This document shows positions 33,642 through 45,407 of a stretch of DNA of 64,000 nt, piece after piece. The position numbers and the translations under genes are program-made. The DNA is from Liolophura sinensis. Taxonomy: Eukaryota; Mollusca; Polyplacophora; Chitonida; Chitonidae. The notes beneath the pieces were generated by a model. The model saw nothing but the letters and a program-made list of their open reading frames with translations, was not told where the DNA came from and did not search any database. The DNA is taken from assembly GCF_032854445.1 (NCBI RefSeq), contig NC_088300.1:79583084-79647083 (forward strand), written 5' to 3'. How positions within the stretch are numbered: the first letter of the stretch is position 1; every line of letters starts with the position of its first letter.

Positions 33642-35130
33642 TTTCAACTGCGACGGTTGTCAGTATAACTGGTAAAGAAAACAACCGGCCTTAGCCACAT
33701 ACCTGACACATCCCGCTACTGCGACGGTTGTCAGTATAACTGGTAAAGAAAACAACCGGCCTTAGCCAGATACCTTACAAATCCCGCTACTGCGAAGGTT
33801 GTCAGTATAAATGGTAAAGAAAACAACTGGCCTTAGCCACATACCTGACACATCCCGCTACTGCGACGGTTGTCAGTGTAACTGGTAAAGAAAACAACCG
33901 GCCTTAGCCACATACCTGACACATCCCGCTACTGCGGAGCTTGTCAGTATAACTGGTAAAGAAAACAACCGGCCTTAGCCACATACCTGACAAATCCCGC
34001 TACTGCGGAGCTTGTCAGTATAACTGGTAAAGAAAACAACCGGCCTTAGCCACATACCTGACAAATCCCGCTACAGCAACGGTTGTCAGTATAACTGGTA
34101 AAGAAAACAACCGGCCTTAGCCACATACCTGACAAATCCCGCTACTGAGACGGTTGTCAGTATAACTGGTAAAGAAAACAACTGGCCTTAGCCACATACC
34201 TGACAAATCCCGCTACTGCGACGGTTGTCAGTATAACTGGTAAAGAAAACAACCGGCCTTAGCCACATACCTGACAAATCCCGCTACTGCGAAGGCTGTC
34301 AGTATAACTGGTAAAGAAAACAACCGGCCTTAGCCACATACCTTACAAATCCCGCTACTGCGAAGGTTGTCAGTATAAATGGTAAAGAAAACAACCGGCC
34401 TTAGCCACATACCTGACAAATCCCGCTACTGCGACGGTTGTCAGTATAACTGGTAAAGAAATCAACTGGCCTTAGCCACATACCTGACAAATCCCGCTAC
34501 TGCGACGGTTGTCAGTATAACTGGTAAAGAAAACAACCGGCCTTAGCCACATACCTGACAAATCCCGCTACTGCGGAGCTTGTCAGTATAACTGGTAAAG
34601 AAAACAACCGACCTTAGCCACATACCGGACACATCCCGCTACTGCGACGGTTGTCAGTATAAATGGTAAAGAAAACAACCGGCCTTAGCCACATACCTGA
34701 CAAATCCCGCTACTGCGACGGTTGTCAGTATAACTGGTAAAGAAAACAACCGGCCTTAGCCACATACCTGACAAATCCCGCTACTGCGACGGTTGTCAGT
34801 ATAACTGGTAAAGAAATCAACCGGCCTTAGCCACATACCTGACAAATCCCGCTACTGCGACGGTTGTCAGTATAACTGGTAAAGAAAACAACTGGCCTTA
34901 TCCACATACCTGACAAATCCCGCTACTGCGGAGCTTGTCAGTATAACTGGTAAAGAAAACAACCGGCCTTAGCCAGATACCTTACAAATCTCGCTACTGC
35001 GACGGTTGTCAGTATAAATGGTAAAGAAAATAACCGGCATTAGCCACATACCTGACAAATCACGCTACTGCGAAGGTTGTCAGTATAACTGGTAAAGAAA
35101 ACAACCGGCCTTAGCCACATACCTGCCAAA
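33642..35130. repeat. Satellite, 71-bp unit, about 21 copies
   Basis: The unit contains GTTGTCAGTATAACTGGTAA, ACAACCGGCCTTAGCCACAT and ACCTGACAAATCCCGCTACT. Two main variants alternate at one site, GCGACGGTTGTC and GCGGAGCTTGTC, the second recurring at intervals of several units. Confidence 0.95.
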
Positions 35131-36114
35131 CCCCTAATATTAAACCGCAGCCAAAGTGTATAAAGCGTCGGAATCGAGCCACGACGTAATGGCTCAAGTA
35201 ACTGAAACGTAAGTAGTTTTTCTTATTAAATTTTTAAAAGTGTATAATTTCATAACAACTCCGACATGTATGCCACTCAACATGGAACTACAAGTGAAAA
35301 AATAATATTGTTAATGATGCTTATTGAACAAGTTAGATAAGTTCTTAAATGCCACATACTAATTATAATAATTTTAATATCTTCTCCAAGAAGTTTCTTG
35401 AATGCTAGAAAATAGACCTCGTTTATACTGCCGTGAGTCACGTCCACACAGGCCACTAGGTCGTACAAGCATGTAAACCTGCTAATTGGGTTAAGGATAT
35501 CATAGGATTAGTTGTGTTGTACAAACTAGGACGGGGTTTACAAGCCTCGTGTACAACACCAGTACGTATACAAAACGACCGGCAATTATCGGCAATTGTA
35601 ACAGTGCTTATCAGGATGGCCACTTTCTCTCATGGATGTGGTGAGGGGGATGGTAAATTATGTACAGGCAGTATTTTAGATGATACATTGTGTTCACGTA
35701 AGGACAATATTTTATACCGAATGATGATTACCAAACCTATATAGACACGACTATCACCGATATGTATGACGCTATCAACAATCACAGGTGACATCGCAAA
35801 CAAGAACAGGTAAGCCTCTAATTTGCTTTATTTTTCATTGTTACATCATTTTTATACATATTATAATTAACACCAGTTAAGTGCGTAAAATCGAAGAATT
35901 GATTCAAAGTTATCAGTATATTTGACTGGATGTATAATTAACTTTGCCTTCAGTTTGACTGTAACACAATATCCGGTGTATAGAACATTTAAAACTGCTT
36001 TTGGTCTGATCTCTCAGCGTATTTGTCACTGCTCATTCAAGCCATACATCCATACGACTTCTTGTTTCATATATGTATATATCCAGCGATAATGCTGTGG
36101 TGGTATTTTTCTCC
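35131..36114. other. Unique sequence with one weak frame
   Basis: A plus-strand frame at 35514-35744 (76 codons, five cysteines, starting at a non-ATG codon) is mildly protein-like but lacks convincing splice sites. Nothing else was seen. Confidence 0.3.
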
Positions 36115-37047
36115 TGTGTCTCCTCCAGGCACATAGATACATTGTCTCCTACAGACACATACAGACACTGTCTCCTACAAACAAATACATACAGTGTCTC
36201 CTACAAACACATCTACAAGATCTCCTGCAGACACATACAGACAGTATCTTCTACGGGCACATAGATATATTGTCTCCTACAGACACATAGAGACAGTGTC
36301 TCCTACCAACACATAGAGACAGTGTCTCGTACAGGCACATACAGACAGTGTCTCGTACAGGCACATACAGACAGTGTGTCGAACAAACACTTGCAGACGG
36401 TCTTGTACAGACACATACGGACCGTGTCTCGTACAAACACATACAGACTGTGTCCCCTACAGGCACATAAAGACAGTGTCTCGTACAGACACACACAGAC
36501 AGTTTCTCGTACAGAGACACACAGACAGTGTCTCGTACAGGCACATACAGACAGTGTCTCGAACAGACACTTACAGACTGTCTCGTACAGACACATACAA
36601 ACAGTGTGTCCTACAGACACATACAGACTGTGTCTACTACAGACAGACAGACAGTGTCTCCCACCATAGACACACACAGACAGTGTCTCGCACAGACACA
36701 TACAAAATGTGTCTCCTACAGACACATACAGACAGTGTGTCGAACAGACACTTGCAGACTTTCTTGTACAGACACATACAGATTGTGTCTCCTACAGACA
36801 CCTATAGACTGTGTCTCCTACTGACACATGTATACAGACAGTGTCTCCTTCAGACACATACAGTGTCTCTTACAAGCACATAGAGACAGTATCTCATACA
36901 AACACATACAGACAGTGTTTCCTACAGACACATACAGACAGTGTCTCGTACAGACACATATAGACTGTGTCTCTTACAAACACATAGACAGTGTCTCTTA
37001 CAGACAAAATACACAGTTTCTCCTGCAGACACATACAGACTGTTTTT
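36115..37047. repeat. Minisatellite, 26-bp unit, about 35 diverged copies
   Basis: The unit is of the type ACAGTGTCTCGTACAGACAC followed by ATACAG. Frames of 97-169 codons on both strands run through it and are artefacts. The array is interrupted on its right by a SINE at 37061. Confidence 0.93.
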
Positions 37048-37060
37048 CCTTCAAACACGG

Positions 37061-37305
37061 GGGCCTCCGTGGCTCAGTTGGTTAGCGCGCTAGCGCAGTG
37101 TAATGACCCAGGAGCCCTTCACCAATGCGGTCGCTGTGAGTTCAAGTCCAGCTCATGCTGGTTTCGTTTCCGGCCGTACATGGGAAGGTCTGTCATCATC
37201 CTGGGGATGGTCGGACTCTGCCCGGTTTCCTGCCACCATAATGCTGGCCACCGTCGTATAAGTGAAATATTCTTGAGTACGGCGTAAAATACCAATCAAC
37301 TAAAT
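37061..37305 (+). mobile_element. SINE family A, full length, with target-site duplication
   Basis: The most complete copy in the window. It has a tRNA-like head with A box TGGCTCAGTTGG, a B-box-like GAGTTCAAGTCC, the family body, and a 3' end GTACGGCGTAAAATACCAAT. It is flanked by CCTTCAAACAC (37048-37058) and CCTTCAGACAC (37306-37316), an 11-bp target-site duplication with one mismatch, inside the 26-bp minisatellite. Confidence 0.95.
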
Positions 37306-37431
37306 CCTTCAGACACATCACAACAGCTGTTTGTTCTATTCCAGCAATTGTTCCTCACTGATATGTTTTCTATCCGCTTCTGTATAAATCCATGTCAACA
37401 ATTCTGTCCGATATCTATCTATATATACGTG

Positions 37432-37915
37432 TCCTATGGATATCCTTACGGATGCATGTCAGGAATTTCTACTGAAGTACGCCTGTAACATCTCCTACGG
37501 ATGCATGTCAGGAATTTCTACTGATGTACGCCTGTAACATCTCCTACGGATGCATGTCAGGAATTTCTACTGAAGTACGCCTGTAACTTCTCCTGAGGAT
37601 GCATGTCAGGTGTTTCTACTGATGTACGCCTGTAACATCTACGGATGCATGTCAGGAATTTCTACTAATATACTTCTATAACGTTTCCTACGGATGCATG
37701 TCAGGAATTTCTACTGAAGTACGCCTGTAACTTCTCCTAAGGACGCATGTCAGGAGTTTCTACTGATGTACGCCTGTAACACCTCCTACGGATGCATGTC
37801 AGGAATTTCTACTAATATACTTCTATAACGTTTCCTACAGATGCATGTCAGGAATTTATGCTGATGTATATCTGTAACGTCTCCTAAGGATGCAGGTCAG
37901 ACATTTTTGCTGATG
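37432..37915. repeat. Minisatellite, 49-bp unit, about 9 copies
   Basis: The unit contains ACGGATGCATGTCAGGAATT, TCTACTGAAGTACGCC and TGTAACATCTCCT. The right-hand units are more diverged. Confidence 0.92.
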
Positions 37916-38136
37916 TATAAATGAAATTTTACTGCATAATCTGGGTTCTGGGTCAATAATGGCAAAACCAATATCGGAAACAACGCTGTACACAAACAAC
38001 CAAATAATTCAGAAAATAGATGACGTAAGCAAATAAGATGAAGTCGTGCAAAGAGAAGTAGTCACACGTTTTCAAACATGTCAGAAAGATGCAATGTATG
38101 GTCTAGGTCCTTAAATTTAACCAGTGCATGTCCAAG
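37916..38136. other. Spacer between arrays
   Basis: No feature seen. Confidence 0.3.
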
Positions 38137-39148
38137 GTGTGTACTATGCGGCTTATACCAAATCAGTCAGTGATTAATTGTTGTGTACTATGCGGCTTAT
38201 ACCAAATCAATCAGTGATTAATTGTTGTGTACTGTGCGGCTTGTACCAAATCAATCAGTGACTAATTGTTGTGTACCATGTGGCTTATATCAAATCAGTC
38301 AACGATTATTTGTTGTGTACTATACGGCTTTTACCAATCAATCAGTGATTAATTGTTGTGTACTATGGGGCTTATACCAAATCAATCAATGATTATTTGT
38401 TGTGTACTATGCGGCTTGTACCAAATCAATCAGTGATTAATTGTTGTGTACTATGCGGCTTATACCAAATCAATCAGTGATTAATTGTTGTGTACTATGC
38501 GGCTTGTACCAAATCAATCAATGATTAATTGTTGTGTACCATGTGGCTTATATCAAATCAGTCAACGATTATTTGTTGTGTACTATACGGCTTTTACCAA
38601 TCAATCAGTGATTAATTGTTGTGTACTATGGGGCTTATACCAAATCAATCAATGATTATTTGTTGTGTACTATGCGGCTTGTACCAAATCAATCAGTGAT
38701 TATTTGTTGTGTACTATGCGGCTTGTACCAAATCAATCAGTGATTAATTGTTGTGTACTATGCGGCTTGTACCAAATCAATCAATGATTAATTGTTGTGT
38801 ACCATGCGGCTTATATCAAATCAGTCAACGATTATTTGTTGTGTACTATACGGCTTTTACCAAATCAATCAGTGATTAATTGTTGTGTACTATACGGCTT
38901 ATACCAAATTAATCAACGATTAATTGTTGTGTACTATACGGCTTTTACCAAATTAATCAACGATTAATTGTTGTGTACTATACGGCTTTTACCAAATTAA
39001 TCAACGATTATTTGTTGTGTACTATACGGCTTTTACCACATCAATCAGTGATTAATTGTTGTGTACTATACGGCTTATACCAAATTAATCAACGATTAAT
39101 TGTTGTGTACTATACGGCTTTTACCAAATCAATCAATGATTAATTGTT
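38137..39148. repeat. Minisatellite, 44-bp unit, about 23 copies
   Basis: The unit is of the type GTGTACTATGCGGCTTATAC followed by CAAATCAATCAGTGATTAATTGTT. Variants ACTATACGG, ACCATGTGG and ACTATGGGG recur in the same order in two blocks (about 38270-38440 and 38540-38720), showing segmental duplication within the array. Confidence 0.95.
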
Positions 39149-40069
39149 GACTAAAATATGTACACGTCTCAGTTGTGCTTTTGTTGCAATTAAACTGTGG
39201 CCATGCGCGCGGGTTAAGCCGATTTCGAGATTATAAAAGTGTAGAGTGCCAGAGATTCTGGACACTCGGTTCGCGAAGAGAATATTACTGGTTGTAAAAT
39301 TTAAGAAACTTAAAAGTGGGAGCATTTGATGGAATATCCTTTACAAACCAGTTTTTGCAGTAATAACTTGATTTTGATTCAAGTCGTCATACAAAATACA
39401 AGATGAAACAAATAATACAGAGCTGGATATGTAAACGCCAAATGCCAAACGCTTCGGCATTTTGCTCTCTATATAAATAGTACTACCAATGTCAACACAG
39501 AAACTATGTCTTTCGCCATAAAGACGACATGAGGTATAGTTTTTTCCACCATTTTGTTAAATATATATTTGCCAACAATGATAGCAGTCTTAATTACAGA
39601 ACTAATACCAGCTGGAGTGAATGGGGGTATCTCAAGTTTTTCTCACAATGGGACAAGTATGTTATCATATTCTACACCATCCTACACCCATGTTTGGCCT
39701 ATATGCCCAGTGTGCAAATCCTATATAGGCCCATCGACGCCATCGTATAAGTGAACACTTTTGAGTATGACGTAAAACAATGGTCAAAGTAATAAATCTA
39801 GATGCCATCAGGCGGCCTATGTCTCTGATATACTTACCTGGCAATATCAGGATCTGGACTAAACTCAGTTTGTTTATTTCATTGACAATATTAACTTCCC
39901 TTGTTTTTATACACATCTAATAGCAATTATGAGATGATGGTGCCCATTATCAGACATTGCGAAACAGCATAGCAGACTAGTTGCTCAAGTTCTTACACAA
40001 CCGACTGGACGATTGCATCAGGTTAAGTGGGATAACTCTGGTCAGAAAAGGAAACCTTCGCTTACATGT
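39149..40069. other. Intergenic with a very decayed SINE end
   Basis: 39725-39800 (CATCGTATAAGTGAACACTT, GACGTAAAACAATGGTCAA) resembles the SINE family A 3' end. No gene was recognised. Confidence 0.45.
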
Positions 40070-40466
40070 ATATATTTATCTGATTGGGTGTTTTACGCCA
40101 TTCTCAAGAATATTTCACTTATACGACGGCGGCCAGCGTTATTGTGGAAAGAAACCGGGCAGAGCCTGGCAAATCTTATCACGTTCCCTTCACTTATATA
40201 CTTTTCTACCGTAATTATCAATATATTAAACCGCATTATTTAGCTTTTGAAACGCAGTAGTGACCGGTGATTTTATAAAACACTCCAGCCGACATTACAA
40301 CAAACTATAATCGAAAATTTAAGTCACAAAACATTTATGATGCGAGGTTGCGGTGCACGCACGACCGAGAGGAAGGCAACATGAGCTGGACTTGAATTCA
40401 CAGCGATCGCATTAGTGGGAGGCTGCGCCGAGACGCTAACCCCTAGGATACGGAGACCCCCGCGAA
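40070..40466 (-). mobile_element. SINE family A, minus strand, split by about 160 bp of other sequence
   Basis: The tail and distal body are at 40070-40177 (TTGGGTGTTTTACGCCATTC onward). The proximal body and tRNA-like head are at about 40339-40466 (GAGCTGGACTTGAATTCACA, then GAGACCCCCG). The 160 bp between them is not SINE sequence, so the copy was interrupted or rearranged after insertion. Confidence 0.8.
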
Positions 40467-41404
40467 GGTGTATAGATAGGTTTTAGGGCAATTATCAGGT
40501 CACTGCGAGGCTTATCTCACAGATCAGTTAATATCTGCACATCAAATCAGATACACCAGTCATTTTATATTTATGTAATATATATCGGGCGGGCATAAAA
40601 AAATGGGTCGTACTTTGACACTCAATATCTCCGAAACCCTCTTACGTCAGGTTATAAAAATTTACACACTCCAAAGCCATTATGTCCTTAGTATACAGAC
40701 CAAATTTCAATTTCATCCTTTAAGATTTCTGTTCATGGGACCAAAATCAAAATACAGTCAAAAATGCATGCTCCGGACATTTCAAAACGATGTTCTACCT
40801 TGTTTTACTTGAAAGGTGATCAATTCCTTGTCCGCCGCAGAGAAAACCATCTTGATTCAGCAAAACTTGTGCTATCTGGCAGAAGGGTTTCTCTGACACT
40901 AGAGCCAGACAATTTTTCCAGACGACAATTGATTGACGCAAGTCACACAGGTGCAGCGTGCGCTCTACTCATGACACCTGAAAGGTGATGCAATGCGGGT
41001 CACCGAAACGTGCGTTTTTGAGGCTATGTTTTCATTTTAACCCTGTGTACAGACTACTCAAGGTATGACCTTGAAAAGTGGTCAGAATATTAACAAAACC
41101 ATGCCATTTGAATGTCTAGAGTTTAAAAGGATTTGAACAAAGGATAATAGAGCAACAGAGCAAAGTACGGCCATTTTTATGCCCACTAGATATACATGTA
41201 TATTTATATAATCAACAAAACCATATTACTCAAATCTACCATTACGATATAAAAATATCTAAAAACCCTGGTTTTAATGACAAACTCGATTGTGTATTTT
41301 CTAAGGTATGCAAAGATGTCACAACAACAAATCAGGCGAGCAAGAGACGGATAGTTTTAAAGGACAAGAAAACTAAACCATGTCATGAATGTATTATTTA
41401 AATA
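40467..41404. other. Unique sequence, no feature seen
   Basis: Short frames at 40603-40988 have no coding character and no splice support. Confidence 0.35.
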
Positions 41405-41640
41405 AAATGTTTTCTTCCTTACCTGCCCAAAATAGTTTTCACATAAATGCCCAAAAGGGTTGTCACATAAAATGTTTTCTTCCTTACCTGCCCAAAAGGG
41501 TTGTAACATAGAATGTTTTCTTTCTTAACTGCCCGAAAGGGTTTTCACATAAAATGTTTTCTTTCTTACCTGCCCAAACGGCTTTTCATATAAAATGTTT
41601 TCTTTCTTACCTGCCCGAAAGGGATTTCACCTAAAATATT
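41405..41640. repeat. Minisatellite, about 41-bp unit, about 6 copies
   Basis: The unit contains CACATAAAATGTTTTCTTCC and TTACCTGCCCAAAAGGGTT. Confidence 0.9.
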
Positions 41641-41887
41641 ACAACATGGAGAGTTAACCAAGAGTAGTGACGACAGCGTGGTAATTGGCGATGGTTTTAC
41701 TCGATGTCAGGGTTTTACTCTAGCTGCTCATTTTTCGACATCACTCAAAATGCCGTGTTGTCACATCTAATACGCAATACCATGAAAACATAAAACCCAG
41801 GCCTCGGGAAACTCATAATCTATCACTTAACGCTACTTGTCGCTGGCATTTTCAACCGAGCAATATAGCGACTTCTCAAAAGTTGAC

Positions 41888-42460
41888 ATCCCAAAAGTAG
41901 GAAGTGAAGATCCACAAGTGGGAAGTGAAGATCCACAAGTGGGAAGTGAAGACCCACAAGTGGGAAGTGAAGATCCTCAAGTGGGAAGCGAAGACCCACA
42001 AGTGGGAAGCGAAGACCCACAAGTAGGAAGCGAAGAACCACAAGTGGGAAGCGAAGATCCAAAAGTGGGAAGCGAAGACCCACAAGTGGGAAGCGAGGAC
42101 CCACAAGTGGGAGGCAAAGATACACAAGTGGGAAGCGAAGACCCACAAGTGGGAAGTGAAGATCAATAAGTGAGAAACGAAGACCCACAAGTGGGAAGCG
42201 AAGACCCACAAGTGGGAAGTGAAGACTCACAAGTGGGAAACGAAGACCCGACAGTGGGACGTGAAGACCCCACAGTGGGAAGTGAAGACCAACAAGTGGG
42301 AAGTGAAGACCCTCAAGTGGGAGTGATGACACCCAGGTGGGAAGCAAAGAGCCACAAGTGATAAGAGAAGACCTGCAACTGGGGAGTGAAGACCCCTAGT
42401 GGGAAGCAAAGACCCCACAGTGGGAAGTGAAGACCCACAAGTGATAAGCGAAGACTCACA
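41888..42460. repeat. Minisatellite, 21-bp unit, encoding GSEDPQV heptads
   Basis: The unit is AGTGGGAAGCGAAGACCCAC plus A. The 21-bp step keeps a plus-strand frame open with the heptapeptide GSEDPQV over 41837-42169 and, after a TAA, over 42170-42361. Opposite-strand frames (174 and 111 codons) are open for the same reason. Some units deviate in length near 42310-42400. I see no signal peptide or splice context, so a coding role is doubtful. Confidence 0.93.
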
Positions 42461-44024
42461 AACAGTTTCCACTGGACGACTTTTGGGATTTCAACTTGAT
42501 ATTTGTAAACTAAGAAATCGATAGTGGCCCTAACGTGACCTTCAACACTGATAAATAGCGCACATCTTCAGTCATAAATGTAATGTAATTCACAAAAAAG
42601 TGCACATTGCTCGGAAAAACATAAAACGAGATTACTCGTCAGCAGGCCAACCTACGTCATGCGGCATACATTGTATTTGAAAACTAAAAATCAGGTCTTC
42701 AGGTGACTTAATCGGGAAGTGGCGAACTTGAGCAGATTTCAGTACTTTGCTTCCTAACGCTATGGCCTATTAGACTTGTGCATGCATATTATAGAGTCCA
42801 GGGCAATCGGAAGATGCTTTTAGAGCATTTCAGTGCATCTTCCATACGACGACTAACAAGGTCAGTGGGGTGTAAAAGTTATATATAACAGTGCGTAACC
42901 CAGGGGGATTTCGGTAATGAACACTGTAAGTGAATAATAGCTTTATTTGCAGTTTCCCAGAAAAACGACCAAATGTAAATTGCGAAAAGAATGATTCGAG
43001 CGAAATCGAAAAATTTCCTGCTTCCGTCTTGGAAGCCTAATAACCATTTATTAACTAGACATGAGACTTTGGAGTACAATTTAAAAATGTGGAGTATCAG
43101 ATGCTCCTGTTCACATACTTAAGTTATGATCTGTAAATCCACCGTCCCCTCTAAATGGGTGAGTGCTTGGGGTTTCCCCTCTAACTGAAATAGGCTGTGT
43201 GCATGTGCATAACTGTGTGCACGCAAGCTTTAGCTGCATGGCAATAGGTGCCAATAGTTTTGACATGATCCATCTGACTTTCTCATTAACCTTTTCGCCT
43301 CAGGACTTTTCCATACGTTTTGAAACAGTGTTTAAATAGGACTTTGTTACAATGTCATCTGTTAAAGAAGTCTCTGATTGAACGTTGTTGTTATACCCTA
43401 TTAAAACTACATGGGGGACAAGCCATTTTATGTGATGTGAGCTTATTTGCTAGCAACGGCGCTCCGCCTTTTTTTTAATAATGGAAATAAATCTCATAGT
43501 GTTGGCACACAATAGTTATTTCAACCTGGACCTGTATATGAATGCACGGTATTTCGGTGTAGATAGTCTGGTGGATTGTCTCTCATAGAATGTTGGAATG
43601 AGGCAAAGATACGCGATGTCTAACTGTAGCTGTGTTAATACACCCATGTGTCTGTGGATGAATCCAGTATCAGGCTTTATGATCCTGAATAGATTATTAG
43701 ATTATTAATATGATTGCTTTCAAATCCAAGGATACGATGGGTAGAAGAAAATGACCACTACAAATAAAAGATAATTAACCATCTATAATTCCATAAAACG
43801 TCTAACAAATCCTCCGCATTTGAATGTATAGACATGGAGCAGAATTGCTCACAGACTTCACGTGCACCTGTTATCTACACACTAAACAACTATGCAAAAG
43901 TAAAGAGCCGAGGGAACCTCGGAAACTATATATTCACAATTAGCCTAACATTACCCTTTGTCCTAACATGCTTAGAATTGTTCAAATCGCCGTGTACATG
44001 GTTTTCATAAAACGAAATAGACTA
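42461..44024. other. Unique sequence with one short dispersed repeat
   Basis: About 42610-42650 (AAAACATAAAACGAGATTAC, TCAGCAGGCCAA) resembles 47514-47552, a short dispersed repeat. No gene was recognised. Confidence 0.35.
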
Positions 44025-44960
44025 CTAGGGTGCGGTGACCAGTAACTGCTAGGGTGCTGTGACCAGTAACTAACTGAGACTATGGCCAGGATCGAGGGGG
44101 TGACCAGTAACTGCTAGAGACGATAGCCGTGGTCGTGCAGTGACAAGTAAATGCTACAGACGATAACCGAGATCGTGGGGGTGACCAGTAACTGCTCAAG
44201 ACAATAACCGGGGTCGTGGGGTGATCAGTAACTGCTAGAGACAATAACCGGGATCGTGGGGTGACCAGTAACTGCTAGAGACAATAGCTGTGGTCGTGCA
44301 ATGATAAGTAAATGCTAGAGACGATAACCGAGATCGTGGAGGTGACCAGTAACTGCTAGAGACGATAACCGAGATCGTGGAGGTGACCAGTAACTGCTAG
44401 AGACGATAACCGGGGTCGTGTGGTGATCAGTAACTGCTAGAGACAATAGCCGTGGTCGTGCAGTGACAAGTAAATGCTAGAGACGATAAGCGAGATCGTG
44501 GGGGTGACCAGTAACTGCTAGAGACAATAACTGAGATCGTAGGGGTGACCAGTAACTGCTAGAGACAATAACCGGGGTCTTGGGGTGACCAGTAACTGCT
44601 AGAGACGATAACCGGGGTCGTGGGGTGATCAGTAACTGCTAGAGACGATAACCGGGGTCCTGGGGTGATCAGTAACTGCTAGAGACAATAACCGGGGTCG
44701 TGGGGTGATCAATAACTGCTAGAGACAATAACCGAGATCGTGGGGGTGACCAGTAACTGTTAGAGACAATAACCGAGATCGTGGGGGGCGACCAGTAACT
44801 GCTAGAGACGATAGCCGTGGTCGTGCAGTGACAAGTAACTGCTACAGACGATAATCGATATCGTGGGGGTGACCAGTAACTGCTAGAGACAATAACCGAG
44901 ATCGTGGGGGTGACCAGTAACTGCTAGAGACGATAGCCGTGGTCGTGCAATGACCAGTAA
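44025..44960. repeat. Minisatellite, 40-42-bp unit, about 22 copies
   Basis: The unit is of the type GTGACCAGTAACTGCTAGAG followed by ACGATAACCGAGATCGTGGGG. Two sub-types alternate: one with AACCGAGATCGTGG and one with AGCCGTGGTCGTGCAGTGACAAGTAA. Confidence 0.95.
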
Positions 44961-45084
44961 CAGCAGAAAATAGCAGAATACTGGCGCAATATAACCAAGG
45001 AACCATCCATCACTTCTCCATATAACTAATTTCTGTAGAGTAGACAACGGAAGAAGATGTTAGTGAGTAGTATGGCACGTGAGG

Positions 45085-45275
45085 TCTGAACAAGTAAGAG
45101 AATAGTCTTGACAAGTAAGAGAATAATCTGGGCAACAAAGAGAATAGTCTGGACAAGTAAGAGAATAGTGTCAACAAAAAGAGAACATTGTGGACAAGTA
45201 AGAGAATAGTCAGGACAAGTAAGAGAATAGTCTGGACAAGTAAGAGAATAATCTGGGCCACTAAGAGAATAGAAA
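45085..45275. repeat. Minisatellite, 21-bp unit, about 9 copies
   Basis: The unit is GACAAGTAAGAGAATAGTCT plus G. Minus-strand frames of 83 and 94 codons come from its in-frame step. Confidence 0.9.
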
Positions 45276-45407
45276 AACGCTCTTTTAGCGGGTGACTTTG
45301 AAATGATCACTTTTAACGTTAGTGCTAGACATTTTCTTATACATATATAATCATTTTAGGATGTCCAGTTAAGTTTTGGTTAAATCTCAAAACCCGTCCA
45401 ACAAGTT

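Noticed and set aside
36073-37085. Several frames of 85-169 codons on both strands
   Set aside because: Translation of the 26-bp minisatellite in different frames.
37067-37150. tRNA gene at the head of the SINE
   Set aside because: It continues directly into the SINE body with a target-site duplication outside, so it is a SINE head.
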